A stretch of DNA of 64,000 nt from Persicaria tinctoria (GCA_037127255.1 JBANSL010000009.1:32235475-32299474), one strand, 5' to 3'. Positions 35,601-46,366 are shown, counted from the stretch's first letter. The notes: generated by a model not told the origin, from the sequence alone. A program made the numbers and translations.

Positions 35601-38600
35601 GGGTGAGGCACAACCTTTGGAAAATGGTTCTTTCTATCAATTTCAGCTGTATAAGGAGCTATTTTTTCTTGAGCGAATTGGGCTACGCTTTCTTTAAACT
35701 GCATATATGGACACAACACAAAACACATTTATCCCCCCCCAAAATAATATACGAACAGAGTGTATCGATGCACAAAATCCCAAATATATAATAGTTGTGC
35801 TACAAATATCAACATGATGATGACGACCTTCTTCAACTCCCAATTCATCGGCAACTAGGGTGTTTAACGTCGAACTAGCCACCATCGACGGGGCTCGGAG
35901 CCTCGGGCCTTCTCATCGACAACTCTCAATCCATCAGTTCCAAATTTTAATTGATAAATGAACTTCATGGTAAAAGCTCACAATTCTAATTGTAAGTAAC
36001 ATGGAATCAAGACATTTTTGGTCCGTCCTTTTATTTATTTTTTTGGTGGGATTGGTCATTCCTTTCATAAATTTGTTAATTATGTGTTAAATAATGACAT
36101 GGAATCAATACATTTTTGTATTAATGTGTCATTTATAGGGTTACAGATAATATGGGTACTAGTATATATACCGTTAGTTGTAATTGTGGGAATTTTCCAA
36201 TCAATAATCAATTCAATTATCCCTTTCTCTCTTAACCCTTACTCTCTCTCCCTTTACTCTCTCTTATCCCTAACTCATTCTTCCCTAATCTCTATATCTT
36301 TCTCCCTAATCTACATGAATCATGTCTGGCACATGACAAATTGGTATATAGAGCGAGATTCCTGAATTCAAAATCATCTATCTTGAATTCAAAGTTTCTT
36401 GAAATTTTTTCCCCCTGAGGAACAACAACAATGGCGATCGAGGATTGGTGTCAACGACTCCAAGAAGACAGTGAGCATTTCATGATAGAAAACCAACGTA
36501 AGTGGGAAGAGCGACACCGAAAATGGGATGAACGACAAATCGTTGATGAATGGTTGTGGGACGAACGCCAAATCGCAGACCAAGAAAGGGATCGCCAATT
36601 TTACAGGACAATCAATGAACTTCAAAGGACGATGGGCATGCCTCCAATTAGTTGCCCCTGCGATCCACTTGCGGATGGAAATCAAGAAGTCGCCCCTTCC
36701 CCACCGATTGTTGCAGAGCAAGAAATTGAAGGCAGGAGCGAGCGAAATCAACCACGACGCCCTAATGAAGACGATATCGAGGCCATTCAGTAGAGGACTT
36801 TGCCATTGAAATCGGCGAGAGCGAAGAACCAATCCACGGAATGAAACTTGAAGGGCCAACCCAAGGAACTAAATTCAACGTGCTTCCAAAAGATTTTGAA
36901 ATTCAAATCGAGCATCCAAATGTAACTCCCAACCTTTTAGTTGTAGTTGAGTCGGAAGAATTTGGTGAATTGCCGGGTTTTATGTCTGAGTCGGTCAAGA
37001 TTATAGAGACGGATTATAGGGTGAGTTCAGTGGATCAATTGTTTGTGGATCCGCTTATCAAAGATATTTGTGTAGTAATTGAAAGCAATTATGTTCCAAT
37101 TAGCGTGACTGAAACTAAATCTGCATACCAGGTGTTTGTAGAAATGCCTACAAAACATGCTCAGGTGCAAACTAGATTGGGAGATAAAACAATTAGTTTG
37201 AGCATAAAATGGTGGTTGAACTCAGTAAGTAGGGGCACCAGTACATATCTTCTTGTATTTGATACATGTGGCCTATGCAGTGAAGAAAATAAAATGCCTT
37301 ATGATAGAGGGAAATCAGGAAATGAAGTGGCTACTGTCAAGGGCTTTGTATTTGATCCGAGTGCTAGTGATCCTATACTGGTAAAGAGTCGAGGGAAACT
37401 ATCTGCCCAACCATCTTGTTTTGTGGGTTTAATCAAGGTATATCACATCTTAGATAGTAATGTGATTTTCGATCCGAGTGGAGAACTTGATTCTTGTTTC
37501 TCAAGCTGCATTTTTATGGGGTTCTCAAGCTATAATGGGGAAGTACAGTTTGGAAAGTCAGACAATTGAAATTGAATGAATTTTAGTGTTGATTTGGGTT
37601 GTCTGGAACAATGTTTGTGCTGTCATATATGGTTGTTTTTTGAGCAAAAGAAGCACTCTCAGCCCTCAAGCGTGTTCTAGTTCGCTGATCTGATGTTGTA
37701 TTACAAGTTTAAAGGGTTGCTAGTGTTGGACAACAAGGATAGCAAATCAAGTTGTATAGCTCTAACAAGTGGCTACTATCATATATAAGACCAAGTTGCT
37801 AAGCTACTCTCATGGCTAGCTAATGGGTTGTTGAGCCGTCACTCATGTTGAGCCTCACATAAGGAAAGTAATTGCCATTAGCCCCAATTTATACTACCTA
37901 TTACAAAGGATTGGCACTACTCCCACTTGCTAAATGCATTTACCATACTTCATCTTCCTTTTTTCTGCGGGATAAGTTGTAATAGATACTAGCGTTTCTT
38001 ATATTCATTTCATTTAGATGTTAAGAATTTTCTATTCCCCAAGCTTTAAGGACAAAGCTTTTATAAGGGGTATGTATTGTCGTGTATAGGATTATAGACT
38101 TATAGATAATATGAGTATTAGTATATATACTCTTAGTTGTAATTATGGGAATTATCCAATCAATAATCAAATTCAATTACTTCTTTCTCCTACACCCTTA
38201 CTATCTCTCTCTTCTTTTACTCTCTCTTAACCCTAAACTCCTCCTTCTCTAATTCCTTCCTCTTTCCTTATCAATCTACATGAATCATGTTTGGGATATG
38301 ACATAAAGACATGAGTTAGGTTATATACATGTAATTGCCTGGTATTTTTTTTACTAAAGTAAAAAAAAAATTGAGTTTTTTTTTTCCTTCTCAAAAGTTA
38401 TCATATACTCCCTCCGTTCAACAAAACTTGACGTTTTACTATTCATGCACGTTTTTTTAGGAGCTAAAAACTATATAAAATATTGACTTTTTAAATAATT
38501 TTTTTTAACAATTTCGTAGTTATTATTAATAAGTACAAACTTGTTAAAAAAAAATTAAAAAAAAATGAATATTTTATATAGTTTTTATCATTTTAAAAAA

Positions 38601-41600
38601 GCGTGCGTGAATAGTAAACGACAAGTTTTGTTGAACGGAGGGAGTATAATAGAGTTTTCTCAAAACAAAACATATTTTAAAATATATTTTTATCAAAAAC
38701 ACTTTCTATTTTCCAACCAAATGTTATAATTTTCCAACAATATTTTATTTTAAAGTATTTTAATGACCAAAATTTCCTTATTTAATTAAAAAAAGAGTTT
38801 ATTTTGTTAACAAAAATAGAGTTTTTTTTAACAAAACACATTTTCATTTTTTAATTAAATAAGAAAAGTTTGGTCATTAAAATACTTTAAAATAAAATAT
38901 CATCGAAAAATTATACCATTTAGTTGGAAAATAGAAAGTGTTTTTTATTATAATTTTTTAAATATATATATATATATTTAATAAAATATAATTTTTTACT
39001 TTAGTAAAACAAATGTCAAGCAATTACATGTGTATAACCTAACTCATTACATTAATATACAAAAATACATTGATTTCATGTCATTGTTTAACACTTATTT
39101 AACGAATTGGCAAACAGAAGGACCAAATGTGTACAAAATATCAAAATTCAGGGATTTCAATAAACAAAAATAAAGATTAGGGACTCGTTTGAACATTAGG
39201 TCATAATTCACGGACCATAGGTGGGTTTTAACCAATACCTGATATGTAGACCTTCAATCAGGTTATTTGGGTCGGGTCATTTCAGATTTTGGTTAAAAAC
39301 GGATTCCAAGTAAAACGGGTCTCACGTAGATTCGGGTTAACTCAAACCCGGGTTTGACCTGATTTCAGATCAATTCAAGTGAATTTCGGGGTTGTCAATT
39401 TTTTCATTTTTTAATAAACAATCGTATTTTAATGACTTTATGATAACTTCAAAATATAAATTTAAAGATGTGACTAATAAGTTGTTCTTTTTGGACTCTA
39501 TACTTATTAGAAAATGTCATCTAAAGCTCAAGCACTTATAATTATATACTACATCCGATCTAAAATATTTGATTTTTTCTATTACTCGTTATTTTTAATA
39601 AAATTTAAACCTCTATAAAATATCAAAGTTTTAATTAAAAATTTTAAATTAATTCATAATGACTAATGAGTATTAAAAATTAATTAAAATTTTTAATACT
39701 ACCTCCATCCTAAAATACATGAGCTTTTAGAGCAAGCCCAACAGCATTTGTAAAAATTCTCTATTTTAGAGATCAAAATGTCAAAATCTCTATAAAAAGT
39801 TCACTCAAACTCCAACAGCTTCTCTATTTTACCGATTTTTGCATTTATTATACACTAAAATTCTCTATTTTAAAAATTCTCTATTTTATTAGCATTTTCC
39901 ACAAGCTTTAATAAAACACTTTACTTTTCAAAAAACATCATCATTACACTGACTTTTTCATAAATTTTATAATTTTTTAACACCCACTATAGATTTTGAC
40001 CAATCAAATTATTTTAAAAAGTCAACAACACAAAAATCAATACAGTACAATTCATTCCAATTTCCTACCTTGAAAACATAAAAGCCAATCTGTTGATGGA
40101 CAAAAATTTACCTCTAAAAACCCATGTATTATTGGACAGAGGGAGTATTTTATAGAGTTATTTTAGCTTTTTGAAAACATGTAGAAAAAATAAAAAATCA
40201 AATCTTACCAATCAGATGGAGTAATATACAATACAAATAAATATAAAAGTTAATTTGAAAAAGAAAGATCGAATGTTTATAAAATATAATAAATTGGAAT
40301 CTACATGAATAATTTTAATAATATATAATTATAAATTAATTAATTTTAATAATATATTAATTACTAAACTTACCCTAATATGGCTTTGAGATTTTCTTGG
40401 CTTTTATTAATTAGTCAAAATTTTATTTTAACAAATCGGACGGGTCATTTGGGTCACTGGGAAGAAACCCATTTAACTCAGAAAAATACTTGTTTTCTTG
40501 GTTCGTGTTCAAAAAATTTCTCGGGTCAAAATGTTCGAATCTTGATCCAAAAAAATCCAGATGTTCGAATCAGATTTTTTGATCGGATTACGTTTTGACC
40601 GGTCTACTTATATGTAAAGCCCTTAATATCATCACAAACAAACAAATTCCATTATCTGATTCTAATGTCCTATACTTTAAGCTGTTGGGAGTTGGGCTCC
40701 TCTTCGGACATGGGCTGCTCTTTGTTGGGCTGGGTAGTAAGGGTCTATCTTGAATAAGCCTATACATAGTATAGGCTTACTTTCCCTCTTAATATGGATT
40801 TCTACCTCATCATCCTCAAGGAAGATTCTAGTATTATGTTACAATTTCTGTAGCATATATCAAATATTTGCATACGTCAAAGGTGTCGACCTGTCATCTT
40901 TGATGGCAGGTTGGTGCAAATCAATTTGCTTTTACGTGACTCTTTCTGAACGAGTTATGTATTCGGGGTTTACCGTCAAAGGTGGGTTCCTTGTCATAAA
41001 AATAAAATAAAAATATTAGCATACTGTAAAAAAATATTTATAACATTAATTTATTTTATTATTAAAATTTTATTTTTTTTAAATTGTGCGACCACACTAG
41101 TTTCATTTAATTGTGATTCAAAGTTGAAGCTCTACTCTTTGGGAATGGAACGCGAATTCCATCTAAGGGTCTTGAAATTTCCCACCTACAAAGCCAAAGA
41201 TTGTCCCTCACCCTTAATTGTGTTTGTCATTGATAACGAAACTTGGCCATGAGGCATGAGCCCGTACTAAAAAAAGGATGATCACGAGCCATATACCAAA
41301 AAATAAAAATAAAAAGTTGACTGACGTGAAATAAAAAAAAAAAAATTGAACCAAATGAAATAAAAAAATAAAACTAGATGCAATAAAAATTTGAACCACT
41401 TTAATAACATCCTATGCAAAATCATATACGAAAGCGAATTCAAAACAGTTGAATCGATCTTGATGGCACCAACCATGTATTACTCAATTTTTGGCGAATT
41501 GATTCCAAACAAACTCAAACTCAAGGAAAAGAAACACACACATATAGCGAGCGTAAATCAGTAAAGAAATGGAAGTCGAAGCGGAAACAGAAACTCTAAA

Positions 41601-41736
41601 TATTGAGCCAGAGGAGATAGGTGAGAACCTGCAAATGAGTATCATCCAAGAGGAGGGAGCTGGTGGAGAAGGAAGCACCACACCGAGGATTCCTGGACAG
41701 GAGCAGCTTCCTCGCTGCAAACAACCTCTGCATCAT
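32645..41736 (-). CDS. IVD: Isovaleryl-CoA dehydrogenase, mitochondrial (15 exons, 408 aa)
   Basis: A flavin-dependent acyl-CoA dehydrogenase of leucine and branched-chain catabolism, which passes electrons to ETF in the mitochondrial matrix. Coding exons, 5' to 3': 41736-41629, 35698-35615, 35512-35455, 35048-34924, 34814-34770, 34674-34626, 34413-34304, 34167-34091, 34024-33974, 33879-33815, 33704-33550, 33469-33429, 33317-33263, 33067-33011, 32791-32645. All introns are GT-AG and all phases join without a stop. The protein starts [16 protein letters not shown], an Arg-rich presequence, and [10 protein letters not shown] leads into [13 protein letters not shown]. Family signatures include [58 protein letters not shown] and [18 protein letters not shown]. 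The catalytic base is Glu at about residue 269 in [16 protein letters not shown]. Length matches plant IVD (about 409). YIVHSN stands where relatives usually have YGAHSN. The first of two adjacent ATGs was chosen as start. Confidence 0.93.
36127..36338 (+). repeat. 5' LTR of small retrotransposon
   Basis: 212 bp. It shares the TTAGTTGTAATT(G/A)TGGGAATT block and the C/T-rich tail with the 3' copy at 38078-38303. Confidence 0.88.
36431..37569 (+). CDS. Uncharacterised ORF(s) of small retrotransposon
   Basis: A 120-codon frame (36431-36793, start in CAACAATGGCG context) is followed, after a -1 shift, by a 242-codon frame (start at 36841; the same frame is open from about 36791, reading [16 protein letters not shown]). 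The two may be one protein of about 375 residues broken by a frameshift. The first part is highly charged with a repeated WxER/DERQ pattern (residues about 25-55), likely helical. The second part, with [15 protein letters not shown] and CGLCSEENK, matches no family I know: no zinc knuckle, no protease D-S/T-G, no RT. It is probably an element-specific protein, and function is unknown. Confidence 0.6.
38078..38303 (+). repeat. 3' LTR of small retrotransposon
   Basis: 226 bp, slightly longer than the 5' copy because of small indels. It is preceded by a weak purine tract (AAGGGGTATG). Confidence 0.87.
38408..38644. mobile_element. Stowaway-type MITE
   Basis: Ends CTCCCTCCGTTCAACAAAAC and its complement, flanked by TA on both sides, 237 bp. 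The termini are those of plant Tc1/mariner-derived Stowaway elements. It sits in the left arm of the foldback element. Confidence 0.95.
39549..40221. mobile_element. Stowaway-like MITE, host of a nested MITE
   Basis: Left end CTACATCCGATCTAAAATAT and right end complementing CTCCATCTGATTGGTAAGAT, both followed by ...TTGATTTTTT, with TA on each side. Its core is split by the MITE at 39699-40145. Confidence 0.82.
39699..40145. mobile_element. Stowaway-like MITE nested in the previous one
   Basis: Left end CTACCTCCATCCTAAAATAC; the right end complements CTCCCTCTGTCCAATAATAC; TA on each side. At 447 bp it is longer than a simple Stowaway. Inside, GAGCAAGCCCAACAGC near 39732 resembles the GAGCA-CTCCAACAG end common to another plant MITE group, so a third nesting level is possible but unproven. 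Confidence 0.82.
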
Positions 41737-41802
41737 CTTCTCCCTCTTTCTTCCTGGTTTAAGACTCACAAAATGGCTGACAAATGGTTTCCTGGGGCTC
41801 GG

Positions 41803-41821
41803 TATATAATTACAATTTATA
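41803..41821 (-). promoter_or_regulatory. Possible TATA boxes of IVD
   Basis: On the coding strand TTTATAAAT and TTATATA motifs lie about 67-85 bp upstream of the IVD ATG. Either is at a plausible distance for a short 5' UTR. A long (TA)n tract begins about 50 bp further upstream. Confidence 0.4.
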
Positions 41822-41867
41822 AATGATTGGAGTCTGAGGCCGATCCACCGATTCGGTTCCGAATCTC

Positions 41868-42530
<663 letters not shown>

Positions 42531-42952
42531 GGCATGGATAACCATTCGGATGGCAAATACAACAATTCAGCTGGCACAGAAATTCACACAACTAGCAAGA
42601 TAAACCAGAAAATCTGGGCAGAACCGACAATCGTTGCTCCGGAGATGAAAGGTAAAGCTCCCGACGTGGAAACGATTAAACAATTAAGACCTAAACCAAA
42701 AACTGCAAAGTACTAAAGTTCCTAACCAATACATAACAAGTTAAGTACAAAACAACATAATGGGTAGAACCGACAATCGTTGCTCCGGAGATGAAAGGTA
42801 AAGCTCCCGACATGGACATGGAGGAGGGGGCAATGCTCATAGAGGAGAGCATGTCGTTTGGGTCCGTCAGGAGCAAGATAATGGAGACAAGCAGGTACCC
42901 GTCTTTGGGAGAGTTCCTTCGCCGGAAGCGTCAGAGGACATAAGCAAGCGTG
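42531..42952 (+). other. Duplicated coding-like block, family not recognised
   Basis: A 54-bp block encoding (W/V)xEPTIVAPEMKGKAPD appears at about 42613-42666 and again at 42762-42817. After the second copy the frame stays open (MDMEEGAMLIEESMSFGS, SKIMETSRYPSLGEFLRRKR) to a stop at about 42940. The composition is typical of a true plant C-terminal exon, but I do not recognise the protein. It may be a captured or decayed gene end. A phrase near 42668-42720 (GAAACGATTAAACAATTAAGAC) recurs at 43667. Confidence 0.45.
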
Positions 42953-43049
42953 GCGTGGCAAGGTGACGAAATTGATGTCTAGTTGGGTAACTCTTCTTTT
43001 GCGTAGTCGAATGTAGTATTTTGTTAGTTTGCTTGTAACTCAATGACAC

Positions 43050-43880
43050 TTTGAGGTTTTGGTGGTTTTAAATGTACATAACTGGCCGGTTAGTTTGTCG
43101 ACGATGCAAAAGACAAATGTATGCGATTTTTTGTTTACTAGCCGGTATATGATTTTCCCTAGCCAATAAAATCAAAGTCTATGCCAATAAGATAATAACC
43201 CCTGACACATCTTATTTATCTCATAAACTTCTCATCCTAAGTATATCGACCATTAAACTCAAAGGGATGAAAAGTTTTAGACCTAAAACAAACACAACGA
43301 AGTACTAAAGCTAAAGTCGATTGATGGATCTCTCAACAAACCTACATTACTCTCAAATAACATCGTCCAGTGTAACATTTTGGGGGTTTTGGTGGTTTTT
43401 AATGTACATAACTAATCCTACAAACAAACCTACATTACTCTCAAATGACATCGTCGAGTGTAACATTAATGGTTTCAATCACAACATACTTCAACACATA
43501 GAAAGAAATTTACAACGATGTATTAGTATAACCCATTGCGATGTATGCTTACTAGCCTGTAAATACTATTATCTAGCCAGTGACAATGATCTGTTAGCCA
43601 ATGTAGAAGTAACCCCTGCTGGATCTCTCAAGATGATAAAATCAAACACAAGTCCTCTAAAAGGTGGAAACGATTAAACAATTAAGACATAAACCAAACA
43701 CTACGAAGTACTAAAGTTCTTAACCAGTACAATCCTGTTGGATGCGAAGCCCGAATATTTGCGATCTATACTTACTAGCCAGCAAATACTATTATCTAGC
43801 CAGTGAAAACGGTGTGTTAGCCAATATAAGAGTAACCCCTGCCAGATCTATGCTTACTGTATCAGTTGTACAACAAAACT
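43050..43880. repeat. Degenerate repeat field with ACTAGCC/TAGCCAAT words
   Basis: The chain TTACTAGCC... TATCTAGCCAGTG... TTAGCCAAT... GTAACCCCTGCC occurs near 43546 and 43767, with a weaker copy near 43135. TTTTGGTGGTTTT-AATGTACATAACT occurs near 43054 and 43386, and CATTACTCTCAAATRACATCGTC near 43351 and 43430. This looks like the subterminal region of an unrecognised transposon, but no terminal repeats or target duplications were found. Confidence 0.55.
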
Positions 43881-44837
43881 TCTACATGATTAAGGTTCTA
43901 AAAGGCAACAAACTCGATAGCTCTTCATCGATGGCGACTGGAGACAACCTATCATGAATATTCGCATTCCCGTCATCAACCCTGCTACTGATCAAATCAT
44001 TGATTCTCTCTCTCTGTTTCTTGATTGCAGTTTCCTAAATTCTAGGTTTCGATAGGATCCTGAAATCTGCCTCTCACTTCATCTGATGTACTATCTGTAA
44101 CTTGATGCTTTGATTGCGTAATTAGGTGATATTCCGGTTGCTACTGCCGAGGATGTGGAGTTCGATGTTTCTGCTGCTCGAGAGTCGTGAATCAGGGCCA
44201 TGATTGGGCGTCTACCTCTGGCGCTCACCGCTCTAAGTATTTGCGCACTCAATTAAACACCAGATTATTAAACTACCATCAAGCATGAAATTAGAGGAGA
44301 GAGAGAAATTCAACCAAGAAGAATCCAGGAGGCCTTACTCGAGGAAGGCAGAAGGGATCAACTTGATTCCGACAACACTTGGCGACTCGGTTGAGATTAA
44401 TAGATCTCCGGCGACTTGGCAACTTTGATTTCGGGTAACCCCTGGCGGCAAGGGATCAATTAGAAGTGAGCGGCGGCGGCGACCCCTGATTTTGGGCAAC
44501 CAGTGTAGAGGCGGCGCCATGGGTTTCATCACCGTCGGAGGCCGACCGGTGGCGGCGAGAAGGAGGACCCCCACTCCTTGTGGATCTGGGTGGATGGCGT
44601 TAGTGCTAGGTCGAACTCGCGCAAAATCCCGGAAGCCCAGCCCCTTTGTCGTCGCCTTCATCCCCGCCAGAGGTTGCCCATGCGGTTTTCCAGTTTTTTT
44701 TGACCTGTTATTTTTGCAAAATTTTGGACATTTTTGACATATTTGCAAATTTGGGCAGGGGAAGGTCATATTTGCAAAGGGCATAAAATTTTGGTATATT
44801 GGATGCCATTTACTGTTTGCACTCAGGCATTGTTTAT
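43881..44837. other. Unassigned region with UTR-like and GC-rich parts
   Basis: A C/T-rich stretch with TTGATTGCAG (acceptor-like) lies near 44010. A short frame GDIPVATAEDVEFDVSA follows after another AG near 44123, which hints at a small exon. From 44340 to 44700 a GC-rich block shows open frames on both strands with no recognisable family. I treat these as unproven. Confidence 0.35.
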
Positions 44838-44839
44838 TA

Positions 44840-45073
44840 CTCCCTCCGTTCCATAATACATGTGCTTTTGTTTTTCGGCACGCTTTTTAATGAGCGAAAA
44901 ACTCTATCAAATATTATTTTTAATTGATTTTTTTTATATAATTTGATACTTATTACTAATAAGTATCATATTACATAAAAAAAATTAACAAAAAAATAAT
45001 ATTTTATAGAGTTTTCCGCTCATTGAAAAGCGTGTCTAAATGCAAAGGGACATGTATTATGGAACGGAGGGAG
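44840..45073. mobile_element. Stowaway-type MITE
   Basis: Perfect ends CTCCCTCCGTTCCATAATAC and complement, TA on both sides, 234 bp. Its inner inverted repeat (TTTTTAATGAGCGAAAAACTC against GAGTTTTCCGCTCATTGAAAAG) is well preserved, suggesting relative youth. Confidence 0.95.
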
Positions 45074-45098
45074 TATATTTTTTCATTTTTTAAAACAA

Positions 45099-46366
45099 CG
45101 GAAATTTCGCGAGGTACCCCTGAGGTATTGCAATTTTCGTGAGGTATACAACTCTGTTGTATATTTCACGTGGTACCCCTGAGGTTTTGAATTTTTTCGC
45201 CTCGCGCCCTCGGGGGTTAATTTTAACAGATTTGGTGGGACTTCATTAGTTTTCAATTAAAAAAATAAAAAGAAAAAAGAACGACAGAAAGAGGGAGAAT
45301 GGAAGAGACTCGACAATGGATTTGTAGCTGCGGCGGCGGCTCCGGCGGCCACCAACACCACCACCACCGGCGACAATGGATCTTTAGCCGCCGATATCAG
45401 AGATTCATTGAAGAAGACGCATGTCTGGCTCGACACCTTTGAATCCGTCGAGAACGCCGCCAGGGCTTACAACGCCTCTGTACTAGCGAAAGGCGAAACA
45501 ATAGTTTCCTCGAGTGCGTGGGTGGACCAACACCGGAGTCACCCTCGCGGTGGCCCTACCGGCGGTGCTCACCCCATTGGTAGGCGTCCCAGTTCGTTGC
45601 GGTTTCGGGTTCCCATTCCCCAGCCATAACGATTCGTCGGTGCGAAGGTTCCTAAGAAAAGAGGAACTTCGAACCCTAGCAGCGAGGTCCCCAAATCTAG
45701 TTCAGATCTGAAGGGAAAGGAGGTGGAACAAACTGTGACGACCTCAGTGGAGCCTAAGGATGTTGATTCGAAAGCGAAGGAACCCAGATCTGGTAACGAT
45801 AAGCAGAACTCGTAAAGCGGTCCTAGGACGGGGCAACTACAGTCCTGGAGGCGAAGGATCCTAGGTGACTGCAGCTAAGGATGCCACCGGTGGTGCCGGA
45901 GGATTGCCAGAGCGACTGCAACTCTTCTTCGTTGTGATTGACGACGGTTGTGATCGATAAAGCTTGGTTCGATTGATCTTCGTGGTCGATCTCGACAGAA
46001 AGATCTGATTTTACGGGTGGTTGTTCTTCGTGAACGCAAACCCTGATTTGGAAAATTGAGCCTTTGTTGCTCGATTTTGGCATGAAGATGGACGAAATAC
46101 CCATGCTCAATTTAGTCATTTTGATTGAGTTTTGAGATGAGATTTGAGATTTGGGGCAAAGGAGATTTGGGGCTTCTCTCCTCCCCCCCCCCCCCCATTT
46201 TTCTTCTTTCATTTTTTTTTGAAAAACTAATAGAATCGGTTAGATTTAATCCCGAGGACGCGAGGCGAAAAAATTCAAAATCTCAGGGGTACCACGCAAG
46301 ATATGCAAAAGAGTTGTATACCTCGCGAAAATTGCAATACCATAGGGGTACCTCGCGAAATTTTCG
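45099..46366. mobile_element. Pack-MULE (Mutator-like element with captured exon)
   Basis: Long terminal inverted repeats of about 130 bp begin CGGAAATTTCGCGAGGTACC on the left and CGAAAATTTCGCGAGGTACC (inverted) on the right. They are flanked by a perfect 9-bp duplication TTAAAACAA (45090-45098 and 46367-46375), the Mutator hallmark. There is no transposase. The interior is GC-rich and contains part of an AP2/ERF-type coding sequence plus another open segment (about 45640-45814, PKKRGTSNPSSEVPKSSSD...). Confidence 0.95.
45408..45629 (+). pseudogene. Captured AP2/ERF domain fragment
   Basis: The frame reads KKTHVWLDTFESVENAARAYN followed by ASVLAKG. This fits the second half of the AP2/ERF DNA-binding domain (strand 3 and the helix: VWLGTF-T-E-AARAYD-AA). 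The first half of the domain (YRGVR-RPWGKWAAEIR) is absent and the sequence after AKG is unrelated. It is therefore a partial exon carried by the Pack-MULE, not a working transcription factor. Confidence 0.8.

Larger units (their letters stand above)
36127..38303 (+). mobile_element. Small non-autonomous LTR retrotransposon in IVD intron 1
   Basis: LTRs of 212 bp (36127-36338) and 226 bp (38078-38303) start TGTC and end ATGACA. The flanks TAATG (36122-36126) and TAAAG (38304-38308) are a near-perfect 5-bp duplication. Two bases after the left LTR, TGGTATATAGAGC resembles an initiator-Met primer site. Removing the element with one duplicate restores the foldback arm it interrupts. The interior has one ORF region of unknown type and no polymerase domains. 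It is antisense to IVD. Confidence 0.88.
36060..39110. mobile_element. Long-arm foldback element (putative MULE-type), interrupted twice
   Basis: Two arms of about 300 bp are inverted repeats around an axis near 38820. For example TTCCTTATTTAATTAAAAAA at 38774-38793 faces its complement at about 38848-38866, CACTTTCTATTTTCCAAC faces GTTGGAAAATAGAAAGTG, and TGTGTTAAATAATGACATGG near 36082 faces its complement near 39087. The left arm is split by an LTR retrotransposon (36127-38303) and a Stowaway MITE (38408-38644). The outermost bases are uncertain: the right arm may extend to about 39228 (GGTCCGTGAATTATGACC on the minus strand). No clean target duplication was found. The MULE label is tentative. 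Confidence 0.75.
39247..40606. mobile_element. hAT-type element with (GGGTCR)-rich ends
   Basis: The ends are TAGACCTTCAATCAGG on the left and, inverted, TAGACCGGTCAAAACG on the right. Flanks CTGATATG (39239-39246) and CTTATATG (40607-40614) agree at seven of eight positions. The subterminal regions are rich in GGGTCGGGTCA-like and complementary words. It is related to the element at 46488-46933 and longer because two Stowaway elements are nested in it. No transposase is seen. Confidence 0.8.
35699..41628 (-). other. Intron 1 of IVD, 5.9 kb, filled with transposons
   Basis: It runs from the GT donor just after DDTHLQ to the AG acceptor before FKES. The other IVD introns are about 70-350 bp, so this one is grossly enlarged. 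It contains the foldback element with its nested retrotransposon and MITE, and a hAT element with two nested MITEs. The remaining 40615-41628 has no recognisable gene. The rest of 35699-36060 is plain AT-rich sequence containing a short unsupported frame. Confidence 0.88.

Noticed and set aside
35694..35885. Minus-strand frame [11 protein letters not shown]... as IVD N-terminus
   Set aside because: It lacks the DDT-LQ signature and a presequence, and reads through the splice acceptor of exon 2. The true first exon is at 41629-41736.
41484..41720. Minus-strand frame [10 protein letters not shown]...
   Set aside because: It overlaps IVD exon 1 in the wrong frame and reads through the GT donor.
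41569..41826. Plus-strand frame [11 protein letters not shown]...
   Set aside because: It is antisense to IVD exon 1 and promoter. The minus strand has a family match with correct splice phase.
44335..44784. Minus-strand 149-codon frame
   Set aside because: GC-rich with frames open on both strands and no recognisable family. No support beyond length.
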